Assembly (NCBI GenBank): GCA_016791025.1
Contig: JAEUNX010000098.1
Coordinates: 1 to 60,511, forward strand
Source of the DNA: Zoogloeaceae bacterium
GTDB lineage: Bacteria; Pseudomonadota; Gammaproteobacteria; Burkholderiales; Rhodocyclaceae
Length of the DNA stretch: 60,511 nt
Reading direction: 5' to 3'
Of this stretch, positions 52,299 to 60,511 are shown in pieces. The position numbers were made by a program, and so were the translations under genes. Position 1 is the stretch's first letter, and every line of letters starts with the position of its first letter. Under the pieces are notes generated by a model. It was given only the letters and a program-made list of their open reading frames with translations, was not told the origin of the DNA and ran no database searches.

Positions 52299-54035
52299 AT
52301 GTCGGAAAGCAACCAGTCCGTGGACGCCGGAACGGTCGATCCCTCCCGCTTTGCTGGGGGAATGGCCCAGAATTTCGCGGAATTCCTGGCGGCGCAAATG
52401 GCCGCCTTCAAGCCTCAAGCCGGGCCGGTGGGCGCGCTACCGATGCCGGAAGCCCAGGAATGGCTAACGCTTCAGCAAGATTATGCCGCGCGCCACGCGA
52501 CCTTGTGGAAGAGCCTGTTGGATCGACGCTCGGGGGAAACCAGTGAGCCAGTCGTTCGCCCAGAGCCAGGGGATCGACGCTTCAGTTCCGCGGAATGGTC
52601 ATCAAGCCCGGTGTTCGACTACATCCGCCAATCTTATCTCCTCAACGCCGATTTCCTCCGTCGGATGACGGATGCCATGCCGATTGCCGACGGGCGAATG
52701 AAAGCCCGGGCGCAGTTCCTGACCCGCCAATACGTCGACGCCATGGCGCCGTCGAATTTCGCCGCCACCAACCCCGATTTCATCCGCCAAGCCCTCGATA
52801 CCCAGGGCGAGAGCATCTCCGCCGGCATCAAGAATCTGCTGGATGATTTGCAGAAGGGGCGGATCTCCATGACCGACGACGCGGCCTTCGAGGTCGGGCG
52901 GAACCTGGCAGTAACGCCGGGCTCGGTCATCTATGAGAACGAGCTGATGCAGCTCATCCAGTATTCGCCAACGACCGAGAAGGTGTGCCAGCGGCCGTTG
53001 CTGATCGTCCCGCCTTGCATCAACAAGTTCTACATCATGGACCTCCAGCCGGAGAATTCCTTGGTGAAGTTCATCGTGGATCAGGGCTTTACGGTGTTTC
53101 TGGTGAGTTGGCGGAATGCTGGCCCTGACCAGGCCCACTGCACTTGGGACGATTATCTGGAGAAAGGCCCCCTGACGGCTCTGGACGTCGTTCGGCAAGT
53201 GACGAAGGTCAAGAAACCCAACGTGCTGGGATTCTGCGTCGGCGGCACCCTCCTGACCTCGGCTTTGGCGGTGGCTCGCGGACGCGGTGAAGACCCCGTC
53301 GAAAGCCTGACACTGATGACGACGCTCCTCGATTTCTCAGACTGCGGAGAATTGGGGTGTTTGGTGGACGAGACCAGCGTGGCGGCGCGGGAGGCGACGA
53401 TTGGTCGGGGCGGTCTGCTCAAGGGCCAGGAAATTGCCAACGTGTTTTCATCGTTGCGTGCCAATGACCTCATTTGGCAGTACTTCGTCGGTAATTATCT
53501 CAAGGGCACCAAGCCTCCGGTCTTCGATCTTCTATTCTGGAATTCGGACAGCACCAACCTGCCGGGGCCGTTCCTGAGTTGGTACCTGCGCAACATGTAC
53601 CTCGAGAACAATCTCCGTGTCCCCGGGCGTCTATCGATGCTGGGAGTCAAGGTCGACCTTGGCAAGGTTGATGCGCCGGCTTACCTGCTCGCCACCCGAG
53701 AGGACCATATCGTTCCCTGGACGGGGGCTTACACGGTCCGGGGGCTGCTCGGCGGTGAAACCACCTTTGTGCTTGGCGCGAGTGGTCACATCGCCGGGGC
53801 CATCAACCCTGCAGGCAAGAATAAGCGTAGTTATTGGGTGAGCGATTCCTCGTCGTCGCTGCCGGACGAATGGCTCGCCAGCTCGGAGGAGCGGCGGGGA
53901 AGCTGGTGGTGGCATTGGATCGAATGGCTGCGGGCCCGGAGTGGGAAGGAGATGGCGGCCCGAGCCAAGCTTGGCAATGCCAAATTCACCCCCAACGAGC
54001 CGGCCCCAGGACGCTACGTCAAGGAGCGCGGCTAG
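52299..54035 (+). CDS. phaC: Poly(3-hydroxyalkanoate) synthase, class I
   Basis: Polymerises 3-hydroxyacyl-CoA into PHA granules, 578 residues. The lipase-like box is GFCVGG with catalytic Cys313. PHA-synthase segments GSVIYENELMQLIQYSP, PPCINKFYIMDL and FLVSWRNAGPDQA are present, as is the C-terminal GASGHIAGAINP near residue 490. Class I is judged by length and by the absence of phaE. It is the first gene of the phaC-phaB-phaB-phaR group, 104 bases before the first phaB. No phaA (thiolase) is in the window. Confidence 0.96.
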   Translation: MSESNQSVDAGTVDPSRFAGGMAQNFAEFLAAQMAAFKPQAGPVGALPMPEAQEWLTLQQDYAARHATLWKSLLDRRSGETSEPVVRPEPGDRRFSSAEWSSSPVFDYIRQSYLLNADFLRRMTDAMPIADGRMKARAQFLTRQYVDAMAPSNFAATNPDFIRQALDTQGESISAGIKNLLDDLQKGRISMTDDAAFEVGRNLAVTPGSVIYENELMQLIQYSPTTEKVCQRPLLIVPPCINKFYIMDLQPENSLVKFIVDQGFTVFLVSWRNAGPDQAHCTWDDYLEKGPLTALDVVRQVTKVKKPNVLGFCVGGTLLTSALAVARGRGEDPVESLTLMTTLLDFSDCGELGCLVDETSVAAREATIGRGGLLKGQEIANVFSSLRANDLIWQYFVGNYLKGTKPPVFDLLFWNSDSTNLPGPFLSWYLRNMYLENNLRVPGRLSMLGVKVDLGKVDAPAYLLATREDHIVPWTGAYTVRGLLGGETTFVLGASGHIAGAINPAGKNKRSYWVSDSSSSLPDEWLASSEERRGSWWWHWIEWLRARSGKEMAARAKLGNAKFTPNEPAPGRYVKERG

Positions 54036-54139
54036 TTAGGGCGCCTAAAAGAACATCAAACATTGGCGGCGGCAGCAAGCAAGAGGGGGGACTGCCGCAG
54101 GACGCTGGAACCCCCGAAAATTTGGGAGAGGAGTATTTT

Positions 54140-54880
54140 ATGGCAAGAGTTGCACTGGTAACCGGTGGGATGGGTGGCCTTGGCGAATCCATTTGTATCA
54201 AGCTGGCCGCGCTGGGCTACAAGGTCGTCACCACCCATTCCCCCGGGAATTCCAAGGCCGCCGAGTGGCTGCAAACCATGAACAACATGGGTTATGGCTT
54301 TAAGGCCTATCCCTGTGATGTGGCGGATTTTGATTCCTGCAAATCCTGTGTCGAGACCGTCGTCAAGGAAGTCGGACCCATTGACGTGCTGGTCAATAAC
54401 GCCGGGATTACCCGCGACATGACCTTCAAGCGAATGACCAAGGCCGATTGGGACGCCGTCATCAGCACCAACTTGGACAGTTGCTTCAACATGACCAAGC
54501 AGGTCATGGACGGGATGGTGGAGCGCAAGTGGGGCCGAGTGATCAATGTTTCGTCCCTGAACGGCATCAAGGGTGCCTTCGGCCAGACCAACTATGCGGC
54601 CGCCAAAGCGGGGATGCATGGCTTCACGAAGTCGCTGGCACTGGAAGTCGCCCGTAATGGCGTGACCGTCAACACCATTTCCCCGGGCTATATCGGGACC
54701 AAGATGGTGATGGCGATTCCCCAGGAAGTCCTGGACAGCAAGATCCTTCCGCAGATCCCGATGGCGCGACTGGGCAAGCCGGAAGAGATCGCCGGCCTGA
54801 TTGCCTACCTGTCCTCTGACGAAGCGGCCTTTGTCACCGGCGCCAATATTTCGATTAATGGCGGTCAGCACATGTTTTGA
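54140..54880 (+). CDS. phaB: Acetoacetyl-CoA reductase (first copy)
   Basis: NADPH-linked reduction of acetoacetyl-CoA to (R)-3-hydroxybutyryl-CoA, the monomer for PhaC. 246-residue short-chain dehydrogenase with the dinucleotide motif TGGMGGLGE near residue 9, NNAGITRD near residue 87, the catalytic Ser in NVSSLNG and the YxxxK in NYAAAKAG. Start at 54140 with GGGAGAGGAG upstream; the frame is open upstream as a shadow. A terminator follows, then a second reductase of the same length. Confidence 0.95.
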   Translation: MARVALVTGGMGGLGESICIKLAALGYKVVTTHSPGNSKAAEWLQTMNNMGYGFKAYPCDVADFDSCKSCVETVVKEVGPIDVLVNNAGITRDMTFKRMTKADWDAVISTNLDSCFNMTKQVMDGMVERKWGRVINVSSLNGIKGAFGQTNYAAAKAGMHGFTKSLALEVARNGVTVNTISPGYIGTKMVMAIPQEVLDSKILPQIPMARLGKPEEIAGLIAYLSSDEAAFVTGANISINGGQHMF

Positions 54881-54910
54881 GTCACCATCGAGCCCTGTCG
54901 GGTGGATGGA

Positions 54911-54938
54911 AGCGGCGCCTCGGCGCCGCTTTGTTTTT
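54911..54938 (+). terminator. Terminator after first phaB
   Basis: AGCGGCGCC, loop TC, GGCGCCGCT, then TTGTTTTT. Separates the two phaB copies. A -10-like TATACT occurs downstream at 54968-54973. Confidence 0.85.
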
Positions 54939-55082
54939 GCAATGCAACAAGTTTCGCCAAAGTTAGGTATACTCGTGCTTTGATCGAGGCCGTTTGCTCT
55001 GATCAATCAACGGCTGGACGCCCACCAGCAAATGAGATGCCGACCGATGGTCGGCTTATGTACCGCAGCAAAAGGAATGAAA

Positions 55083-55823
55083 ATGACGCAAAAAGTCGCT
55101 CTTGTCACCGGCGCGATGGGCGGTCTGGGAACCGCGATTTGCCAGGCTCTGGCCAAAGATGGGATGACGGTGCTGGCCAACTGCCTCCCCGGGTTTCCCC
55201 AGAAGGACGAATGGCTGGCTAAGCAAAAGGAGCTGGGATTCGAGTTCATCGCGGCCGAGGGCGATGTGTCGGACTATGCCTCCTGTCAGGAAATGGTGGC
55301 CAAGATTGAGGCCGAGGTCGGCCCTGTGGATGTGTTGGTGAACAACGCCGGTATCACCCGCGACAAATTTTTCCCCAAGATGGAAAAGGCGCAATGGGAT
55401 GCGGTCATTTCGACCAATCTGAACAGCCTGTTCAATGTGACCCACCAGATCTCCCCCAAGATGGCCGAGCGCGGCTGGGGCCGGATCATCAACGTCTCCT
55501 CAGTTAATGGTGTGAAAGGTCAAGCGGGTCAGACCAATTACTCGGCCGCCAAGGCCGGCGTTCTGGGATTCACTAAGGCATTGGCCGGAGAGTTGGCCGC
55601 CAAGGGTGTTACCGTGAATGCTGTAGCCCCCGGGTACATCGGTACCGACATGGTCATGGCGATCCGGGACGACATTCGTCAGGGCATCGTCGACACGGTC
55701 CCGATGAAGCGGCTGGGTAAGCCCGAAGAAATCGGCGCCCTGTGCAGCTACCTGGCGTCGGATATGGCCGGTTATGTGACCGGTGCGACGATCAACATCA
55801 ACGGCGGTTTGCACATGTGCTGA
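55083..55823 (+). CDS. phaB: Acetoacetyl-CoA reductase (second copy)
   Basis: Also 246 residues and of the same short-chain dehydrogenase type: TGAMGGLGT near residue 9, NNAGITRD near residue 87, the catalytic Ser in NVSSVNG and YSAAKAG. It closely resembles the first copy, but many substitutions rule out a recent exact duplication. Start at 55083 (AAGGA 7 bases upstream); an ATG two codons earlier is possible. It is separated from the first copy by a terminator, so the two may be regulated separately. A difference in cofactor or substrate use is possible but not readable from the motifs. It ends before a long terminator. Confidence 0.94.
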   Translation: MTQKVALVTGAMGGLGTAICQALAKDGMTVLANCLPGFPQKDEWLAKQKELGFEFIAAEGDVSDYASCQEMVAKIEAEVGPVDVLVNNAGITRDKFFPKMEKAQWDAVISTNLNSLFNVTHQISPKMAERGWGRIINVSSVNGVKGQAGQTNYSAAKAGVLGFTKALAGELAAKGVTVNAVAPGYIGTDMVMAIRDDIRQGIVDTVPMKRLGKPEEIGALCSYLASDMAGYVTGATININGGLHMC

Positions 55824-55830
55824 TTGCCGG

Positions 55831-55850
55831 CCTTGCCGATTCGGCAAGGA
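55831..55850 (+). repeat. Hairpin ahead of the phaB terminator
   Basis: CCTTGCCGA/TTCGGCAAGG, an almost perfect 9-base stem 8 bases after the second phaB stop, placed just before the larger terminator. Confidence 0.5.
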
Positions 55851-55857
55851 TGATTGG

Positions 55858-55895
55858 TGCAACAAAACCCCGCCTGTTGGCGGGGTTTTGTTGCA
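55858..55895 (+). terminator. Strong terminator with a 17-base perfect stem after second phaB
   Basis: A perfect inverted repeat of 17 bases with loop TGTT. The core is CCCCGCC/GGCGGGG, followed by TTTTGTTG on the plus strand. A hairpin this long is probably effective. It is bordered downstream by the phaR -10. Confidence 0.87.
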
Positions 55896-55904
55896 CTGCT
55901 GCGG

Positions 55905-55910
55905 TATAAT
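55905..55910 (+). promoter_or_regulatory. -10 element for phaR
   Basis: Perfect TATAAT 42 bases before phaR, directly after the terminator stem. A matching -35 would fall inside the stem and is not well conserved. Confidence 0.45.
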
Positions 55911-55951
55911 TCGAATGAGAGCGGGGCAACCGCCATCTGGAGGGGATTCAA

Positions 55952-56542
55952 ATGGGTAGTCAGTCGCGTCTGATCAAGAAATATCCCAATCGTCGTCTTT
56001 ATGACACTCGGACCAGTTCCTACATCACCCTTGCCGATGTCAAGGAGTTGGTGCTGGGACATGAGGATTTCCAAGTCGTAGATGCCAAAAGTGGCGATGA
56101 CCTGACCCGCAGCATTCTTCTGCAGATCATCCTGGAGGAAGAGGCGGGCGGTGCGCCAATGTTTACGAGCGACCTTCTTGCACAGATGATCCGGTTCTAC
56201 GGGAATGCGATGCAGGGCATGATGGGGAAATACCTTGAAAACAACATCAAGGCGTTTGCCGACATGCAGCAAAAGTTGCAGGATCAGGCTAAAGCAATCT
56301 ATGGCGACAATAACCCGCTGAGCCAGGACCTTTGGGCCCAGTTCCTAAACTTCCAGGGGCCTGCACTTCAAAGCATGATGGGCACCTACATCGAACAGAG
56401 CAAGAAGATGTTCCTGCAGATGCAGGAACAAATCGAAAGCCAGACGCGTAACATGTTCTCCGGTTTCCAGTTTCCGAGCTATGCCATTGGCAAGGAATCC
56501 GGCACCCGCGGCGACGGGAACACCGGCGGGGGCGCCAAGTAG
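55952..56542 (+). CDS. phaR: Polyhydroxyalkanoate synthesis repressor PhaR
   Basis: 196 residues, repressor of phasin and PHA genes that also binds PHA granules. The N-terminal DNA-binding/accumulation domain is RLIKKYPNRRLYDTRTSSYI, then the PHB-accumulation-regulatory part (SILLQIILEEEAGGAPMFTSDLL) and a C-terminal helical, Gln/Met-rich coil (LQMQEQIESQTRNMF). Its own -10 lies 42 bases upstream, so it is probably expressed separately from the phaC-phaB genes. rimO follows after 44 bases. Confidence 0.95.
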   Translation: MGSQSRLIKKYPNRRLYDTRTSSYITLADVKELVLGHEDFQVVDAKSGDDLTRSILLQIILEEEAGGAPMFTSDLLAQMIRFYGNAMQGMMGKYLENNIKAFADMQQKLQDQAKAIYGDNNPLSQDLWAQFLNFQGPALQSMMGTYIEQSKKMFLQMQEQIESQTRNMFSGFQFPSYAIGKESGTRGDGNTGGGAK

Positions 56543-56586
56543 CTCGCGACTTTTTTCGTATTGATTGAGGGGACTTGGCTGTCCGC

Positions 56587-57918
56587 ATGGTGAAGCAAGC
56601 ACGTCAACGTCCCCCGACAGTGGGGTTCGTTTCGCTGGGTTGCCCAAAGGCAACCGTTGATTCTGAGCATATCCTCACCCGTCTCCGTGGTGAGGGCTAC
56701 GAGATTTCCTCCACGTATGACGAAGCCGACCTGGTCGTCGTCAATACCTGTGGATTTATCGATGCCGCGGTAGCCGAATCCCTAGGGGCGATCGGAGAAG
56801 CCCTGAATGAAAATGGCAAGGTGATTGTCACCGGGTGTCTAGGCGCCAAGGAAGACGTCATTCTCGCGGCACATCCTCAGGTCCTTGAAGTGACGGGGCC
56901 CCATGCGACCGAAGCAGTCATGCAGGCGGTGCACCGTCACCTGCCAAAGCGTCATGATCCCTTCCAGGATTTGGTGCCACCTCAGGGTGTGCGTCTAACC
57001 CCCAGCCATTACGCTTACCTCAAGATATCCGAGGGGTGTAATCACCGCTGTTCTTTCTGCATCATTCCCTCGATGAGGGGCGACCTGGTCAGCCGGCCCA
57101 TCGGGGAGGTGATGAAAGAGGCGGAGGCCTTGGTGGATGCGGGCGTGCGCGAAATCCTGGTGATCTCCCAGGACACCAGTGCATACGGTGTGGACCTCCG
57201 CTATCGCACCGGCTTTTGGGGGGGGCGTCCTTTGAAGACGCGTTTGGCCGAACTGTGCAAGGCCCTTGGCGAACTGGGCGTATGGGTGCGTCTCCACTAC
57301 GTCTACCCCTATCCAAGCGTCGACGATTTGCTTCCCCTCATGGCCGAAGGGCTGATCCTTCCTTATTTGGACGTGCCATTTCAGCATGCCAGTCCGCGGA
57401 TTCTCAAACTGATGAAGCGTCCTGGAGCCGTGGATGACACCCTGGCGCGCATCCGGTCCTGGCGCCAAGTTTGTCCAGACCTCACCATCCGCAGTACCTT
57501 CATCACCGGGTTCCCTGGAGAGACTGAGGAAGATTTCTCCCTTCTCCTGGATTTTCTCGCTGAAGCGCAACTCGATCGGGTCGGCGCGTTTGCGTATTCT
57601 CCGGTTGAAGGGGCGACAGCCAATGCATTGCCCGATCCGGTGCCCGAACTCTTGCGGGAAGAGCGCAAGGCCCGTCTGATGGCGTTCCAGGAAGACATCA
57701 GCACGCAGCGGCTTGAGGCCAAAATTGGGCAAGAACTCACTGTCCTGGTGGATGAAGTGGACGACGAGGGTGCCCTGGCTCGGTCGCCTGCCGATGCCCC
57801 TGAAATCGACGGGCTGGTCATCATCCCGGACGGGCTCGAACTCGAGGTGGGCGAATTCGCCCAGGTGCGAGTGACGGATTGTGATGTCCATGATCTCTAC
57901 GCGGTTCCCATCGTCTGA
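56587..57918 (+). CDS. rimO: Ribosomal protein S12 methylthiotransferase RimO
   Basis: Radical-SAM enzyme that adds a methylthio group to Asp88 of ribosomal protein S12, 443 residues from the ATG at 56587. The UPF0004 domain has [23 protein letters not shown] and [10 protein letters not shown], which carry the Cys of the second cluster. The radical-SAM motif is [15 protein letters not shown] near residue 152. A C-terminal TRAM domain from about 375 ([15 protein letters not shown]) is present. A TTG at 56575 near GAGGGG is an alternative start. It is followed by the patatin gene after 72 bases. Confidence 0.95.
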   Translation: MVKQARQRPPTVGFVSLGCPKATVDSEHILTRLRGEGYEISSTYDEADLVVVNTCGFIDAAVAESLGAIGEALNENGKVIVTGCLGAKEDVILAAHPQVLEVTGPHATEAVMQAVHRHLPKRHDPFQDLVPPQGVRLTPSHYAYLKISEGCNHRCSFCIIPSMRGDLVSRPIGEVMKEAEALVDAGVREILVISQDTSAYGVDLRYRTGFWGGRPLKTRLAELCKALGELGVWVRLHYVYPYPSVDDLLPLMAEGLILPYLDVPFQHASPRILKLMKRPGAVDDTLARIRSWRQVCPDLTIRSTFITGFPGETEEDFSLLLDFLAEAQLDRVGAFAYSPVEGATANALPDPVPELLREERKARLMAFQEDISTQRLEAKIGQELTVLVDEVDDEGALARSPADAPEIDGLVIIPDGLELEVGEFAQVRVTDCDVHDLYAVPIV

Positions 57919-57990
57919 CCTGCCGGTTCATTGGTCCATTGTGGCCGCGATGTGTCAGCACGGTCCACGATGGGCGGCGAAACCGTCCTA

Positions 57991-58896
57991 ATGACACGAC
58001 GGCCACCCAAGGTGGGATTGGCTCTCGGCAGTGGCTCGGCGCGCGGCTGGGCCCATCTGGGTGTGATCCAGGCCCTCGCTGAACAAGGGATCCGGCCGGA
58101 TGTGATCTGTGGTTGTTCCATTGGCGCGTTCGTCGGGGCTGCGGTGGCGGGCGGAGACCAGGAGCGACTACACCGTTGGGCCGAGTCGCTGCGCTGGAAG
58201 GATGTCCTTGCTTTGATGGACGTCAGCCTGAGGGGCGGATTGATCAAGGGTGCCCGGCTGATGGATTTTTTTGAGCGGAACTTCGAAGACCGCGATTTCT
58301 CCGCCCTTGATACCCCATTCGCATGTGTTGCGACCGATTTGCCGACCGGGAGGGAGGTGTGGTTAAGGGAGGGTAGCGTGTCCCAGGCCGTGCGGGCCTC
58401 CATTGCCCTTCCTGGCCTCATGACGCCGATCCCATGGGACGATACGCTACTCGTAGATGGCGGACTCGTGAATCCTGTCCCCGTTTCTCTTTGTCGGGCC
58501 ATGGGGGCAGATCTCGTGGTCGCAGTCGATCTTGGTTCGGATATTGTGGGTCGCCCCTGGCGCCGTGAGGTGCCCCCGCTGCCGCAGGGGGAGGAAAGCC
58601 CGGCTTGGCCGCGCCGCCTTCTCAGTCGGCTTGGTATCGGCAATGGCGAACCGCCTCCGGGCGAACCCAACTTGCCGTCCATCGTCGGCGTGCTGGTGGC
58701 GTCGATCAACATCATGCAGGTGCGGATTGCGCGAAGCCGCCTTGCCGGCGAACCCGCCGACGTGTTGTTGTCGCCCCGGGTTGGGCACGTCGGCCCCCTA
58801 GACTATCACCGCGCAGCGGAGACCATTTCGGAGGGGGTCGCGGAGGTCCAGCGGATGCTGCCTGCCATTCACCACGCATTTGAGCGCTTTGGGTAG
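57991..58896 (+). CDS. RssA-like patatin-family phospholipase
   Basis: 301 residues, the length of E. coli RssA. Patatin fold with the nucleophile elbow GCSIGAFVG (Ser near residue 44), an oxyanion loop LGSGSARGWAHLG at the N-terminus and the catalytic Asp in LVDGGLVNPVP near residue 155. Predicted serine acyl hydrolase; the substrate is not known. The start at 57991 is chosen from the family; ATG at 57970 is possible. No rssB is adjacent. It lies between rimO and the FAD-linked dehydrogenase. Confidence 0.9.
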   Translation: MTRRPPKVGLALGSGSARGWAHLGVIQALAEQGIRPDVICGCSIGAFVGAAVAGGDQERLHRWAESLRWKDVLALMDVSLRGGLIKGARLMDFFERNFEDRDFSALDTPFACVATDLPTGREVWLREGSVSQAVRASIALPGLMTPIPWDDTLLVDGGLVNPVPVSLCRAMGADLVVAVDLGSDIVGRPWRREVPPLPQGEESPAWPRRLLSRLGIGNGEPPPGEPNLPSIVGVLVASINIMQVRIARSRLAGEPADVLLSPRVGHVGPLDYHRAAETISEGVAEVQRMLPAIHHAFERFG

Positions 58897-58905
58897 AGAT
58901 AAAGT

Positions 58906-60312
58906 ATGGTCCCGGAGATTTTGGGGGCGCTGAGCCAGATCGTCGGTTCCGACCACGTCCTGACCGGGAAGGACGCAGCGCCCTTCGAGGTGGATTGGCG
59001 GGGTCGTTATCGGGCCCGTGCCATTGCAGTGGTGCGGCCCGGGACCACCGCAGAGGTCGCACAAGTCGTGTCCTTTTGCCGGGAGCACCGCATTGCGATG
59101 GTGCCCCAGGGTGGCAACACTGGGTTGTGTGGGGGTTCGATTCCCGTTGCTGACGACGTGGCGATTGTGATCACCTTGCGCCGCCTCAACCGACTTCGCG
59201 CGGTCGACCCCTTGGACGGCAGCCTCTGCGCCGAGGCGGGCTGTACCCTGTCGGAGGTGCAACAGGCGGCTCAGGCGGTGGATCAGCTCTTTCCTCTCGC
59301 CCTGGCGTCTGAGGGGTCTTGCGAGATTGGCGGCAACATCTCAACCAATGCCGGCGGCATCCAGGTGCTGCGTTACGGCACCATGCGCGACTTGGTCCTG
59401 GGCCTGGAGGTCGTTCTTCCCGACGGTCGGATTTGGAATGGGTTGCGCGCCCTGCGCAAGGACAATACTGGTTATGACCTGAAGCATCTCTTTATCGGTG
59501 CGGAAGGCACGCTCGGTATTGTGACTGCTGCGACGCTGAAGCTTTTTCCGCGGCCCGGCAGCCAGGTAGTGGCCTGGATCGGGGTAACAAATGTGGTGGC
59601 CGTAGAAGAGCTTTTTCGATTGCTCAAACGGGTATGCCGAGATCGATTGGTGGCGTTCGAATTGATCGGTCAGGCGGCTTTGGAGTTGGTCTTGCGCCAT
59701 ATTCCAGGTGCGCGGACTCCGCTTCCCGGACGCCAGGGTTGGTCGGTGCTGGTGGAGGTGGCCGATGTTTGCCTGGAGGGGGAACTGGCAACCATAGTCG
59801 AAAGCATTGTGGACGAGGCGATGCAGAGTGGTTGGGTGGACGATGCCGTCATTTCCCAGTCGTCCTCGCAGGCCATGGCGTTGTGGGCCCTGCGGGAAAA
59901 CCTCTCAGAGGCGCAAAAAATCGAGGGGTTGAGCGTTAAACACGACATCTCCGTGCCAGTCAGTCAGATCGTGAATTTCCTCGGCGCTGCTGAGTCTGCG
60001 CTATGCGGTCAGGCCCCGGGGGTCCGCATCGTGGCGTTTGGGCACTTTGGCGACGGTAACCTCCACTACAACCTCAGCATGGCCGATGGTGGCGACAATG
60101 CGCGCCTGCTCGAGGCTGCAGAGCAGGTGACGCGCATCGTCCATGATCTCGTCGCTGTCCACGGGGGATCGATATCCGCGGAGCACGGTATTGGTCAATT
60201 GAAGCGCGAAGAATTGCGGCGCTATAAGCCAGCCATCGAACTCGAGTTGATGGCCCGTATCAAGGCCGCTCTGGATCCGGATGGACTGATGAATCCTGGC
60301 AAGATCCTGTAA
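58906..60312 (+). CDS. FAD-linked 2-hydroxyacid dehydrogenase (GlcD/D-2-hydroxyglutarate dehydrogenase family)
   Basis: 468 residues, vanillyl-alcohol-oxidase-fold flavoprotein. The N-terminal FAD-binding domain has RPGTTAEVAQVVSFC, PQGGNTGLCGGSIP near residue 67 and GSCEIGGNISTNAGGIQVLRYG. The C-terminal domain has HFGDGNLHYN near residue 379 and SAEHGIGQLKREEL near residue 425, both typical of the D-lactate/glycolate/D-2-hydroxyglutarate group. It oxidises a 2-hydroxyacid; which one (D-lactate, glycolate or D-2-hydroxyglutarate) is not settled. No glcE/glcF partner is adjacent, which favours a single-subunit enzyme. Confidence 0.92.
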   Translation: MVPEILGALSQIVGSDHVLTGKDAAPFEVDWRGRYRARAIAVVRPGTTAEVAQVVSFCREHRIAMVPQGGNTGLCGGSIPVADDVAIVITLRRLNRLRAVDPLDGSLCAEAGCTLSEVQQAAQAVDQLFPLALASEGSCEIGGNISTNAGGIQVLRYGTMRDLVLGLEVVLPDGRIWNGLRALRKDNTGYDLKHLFIGAEGTLGIVTAATLKLFPRPGSQVVAWIGVTNVVAVEELFRLLKRVCRDRLVAFELIGQAALELVLRHIPGARTPLPGRQGWSVLVEVADVCLEGELATIVESIVDEAMQSGWVDDAVISQSSSQAMALWALRENLSEAQKIEGLSVKHDISVPVSQIVNFLGAAESALCGQAPGVRIVAFGHFGDGNLHYNLSMADGGDNARLLEAAEQVTRIVHDLVAVHGGSISAEHGIGQLKREELRRYKPAIELELMARIKAALDPDGLMNPGKIL

Positions 60313-60343
60313 GAAGAAAATCGACGCTCCATCTCGGCGGCCC

Positions 60344-60372
60344 TTTACAGATTGCGGGTCATTTCCTATAAT
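60344..60372 (+). promoter_or_regulatory. Sigma70 promoter for the tRNA genes
   Basis: TTTACA (60344-60349) and TATAAT (60367-60372) with exact 17-base spacing, 18 bases before tRNA-Ala. One mismatch in the -35 and none in the -10; the best promoter in the window. Confidence 0.85.
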
Positions 60373-60390
60373 TCGGCCTCTTTCGCGGTC

Positions 60391-60466
<76 letters not shown>

Positions 60467-60475
60467 ACCGTCGAA

Positions 60476-60511
60476 GTCCCCATCGTCTAGAGGCCTAGGA
60501 CACCGCCCTTT
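60476..60511 (+). tRNA. tRNA-Glu, 5' part, cut by window edge
   Basis: GTCCCCATCGTCTAGAGGCC... is the classical start of tRNA-Glu; the window ends inside the anticodon loop after the first two T of the probable TTC anticodon. It follows tRNA-Ala by 9 bases, likely one transcript. Confidence 0.9.

Overview
The window is 60.5 kb of dense, GC-rich chromosome, most likely from a betaproteobacterium. The evidence is the gene order petA-petB-petC-sspA-sspB, the run phaC-phaB-phaB-phaR, the divergent pair bamD/rluD followed by pgeF, and the run dnaX-ybaB-recR. A phosphoribulokinase/transketolase/GAPDH cluster suggests a Calvin cycle. Placement near Rhodocyclales is only a guess. I see no insertion sequence, prophage, CRISPR array or integration scar. 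No gap between genes exceeds about 260 bases.

Layout. 1-4846 (minus strand): redoxin, inositol-monophosphatase-family phosphatase, phosphoribulokinase, transketolase and the start of gap. 4942-12429 (plus): rsmE, polyphosphate:AMP phosphotransferase, argA, a PAS/GGDEF protein and the ABC-F ATPase uup. 12440-15149 (minus): a GIDE-like membrane protein with an EF-hand, an iron-binding protein behind a Fur-box-like site, and an NlpC/P60 peptidase. 15221-32365: an acetate/C4 and signalling block (below). 32434-41113: purB, dsbC, a UbiH-family hydroxylase, DUF3597 and YidB-like proteins, a ZIP transporter and dnaX-ybaB-recR. 41110-48858: a CoA-transferase, petABC, sspAB, a hemerythrin, a DUF1992 protein and manC. 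48843-51950: a hypothetical gene, bamD, rluD and pgeF. 51982-58896: a small membrane protein, the PHA genes, rimO and an RssA-like patatin. 58906-60511: an FAD-linked dehydrogenase, tRNA-Ala(GGC) and a truncated tRNA-Glu.

The most interesting part is 15.8-32.4 kb. Acetyl-CoA synthetase sits beside a CrbS-like symporter/histidine-kinase fusion, a receiver-only response regulator and a VC_2705-type sodium:solute symporter. The gene overlapping the receiver encodes a two-TM, PAS-containing pseudo-histidine kinase (phosphoacceptor His replaced by Glu289, both N-box Asn residues lost) fused to an intact DnaQ-like 3'-5' exonuclease. About 10 kb away a cNMP/CBS/DUF294 nucleotidyltransferase overlaps a second DnaQ-like protein in which two catalytic Asp are Asn. 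The region therefore pairs an apparently live exonuclease on a dead kinase with an apparently dead exonuclease on a nucleotidyltransferase, all around acetate uptake and activation. The functional link is inference; the residue changes are read directly from the sequence.

Metabolically, acetate activation (acs), fumarase, the bc1 complex and PHA synthesis/regulation fit a carbon-storing respiratory organism, and the polyphosphate:AMP phosphotransferase adds polyphosphate-linked nucleotide metabolism. Coding calls rest on frame, family motifs and neighbours. No homology search was run.
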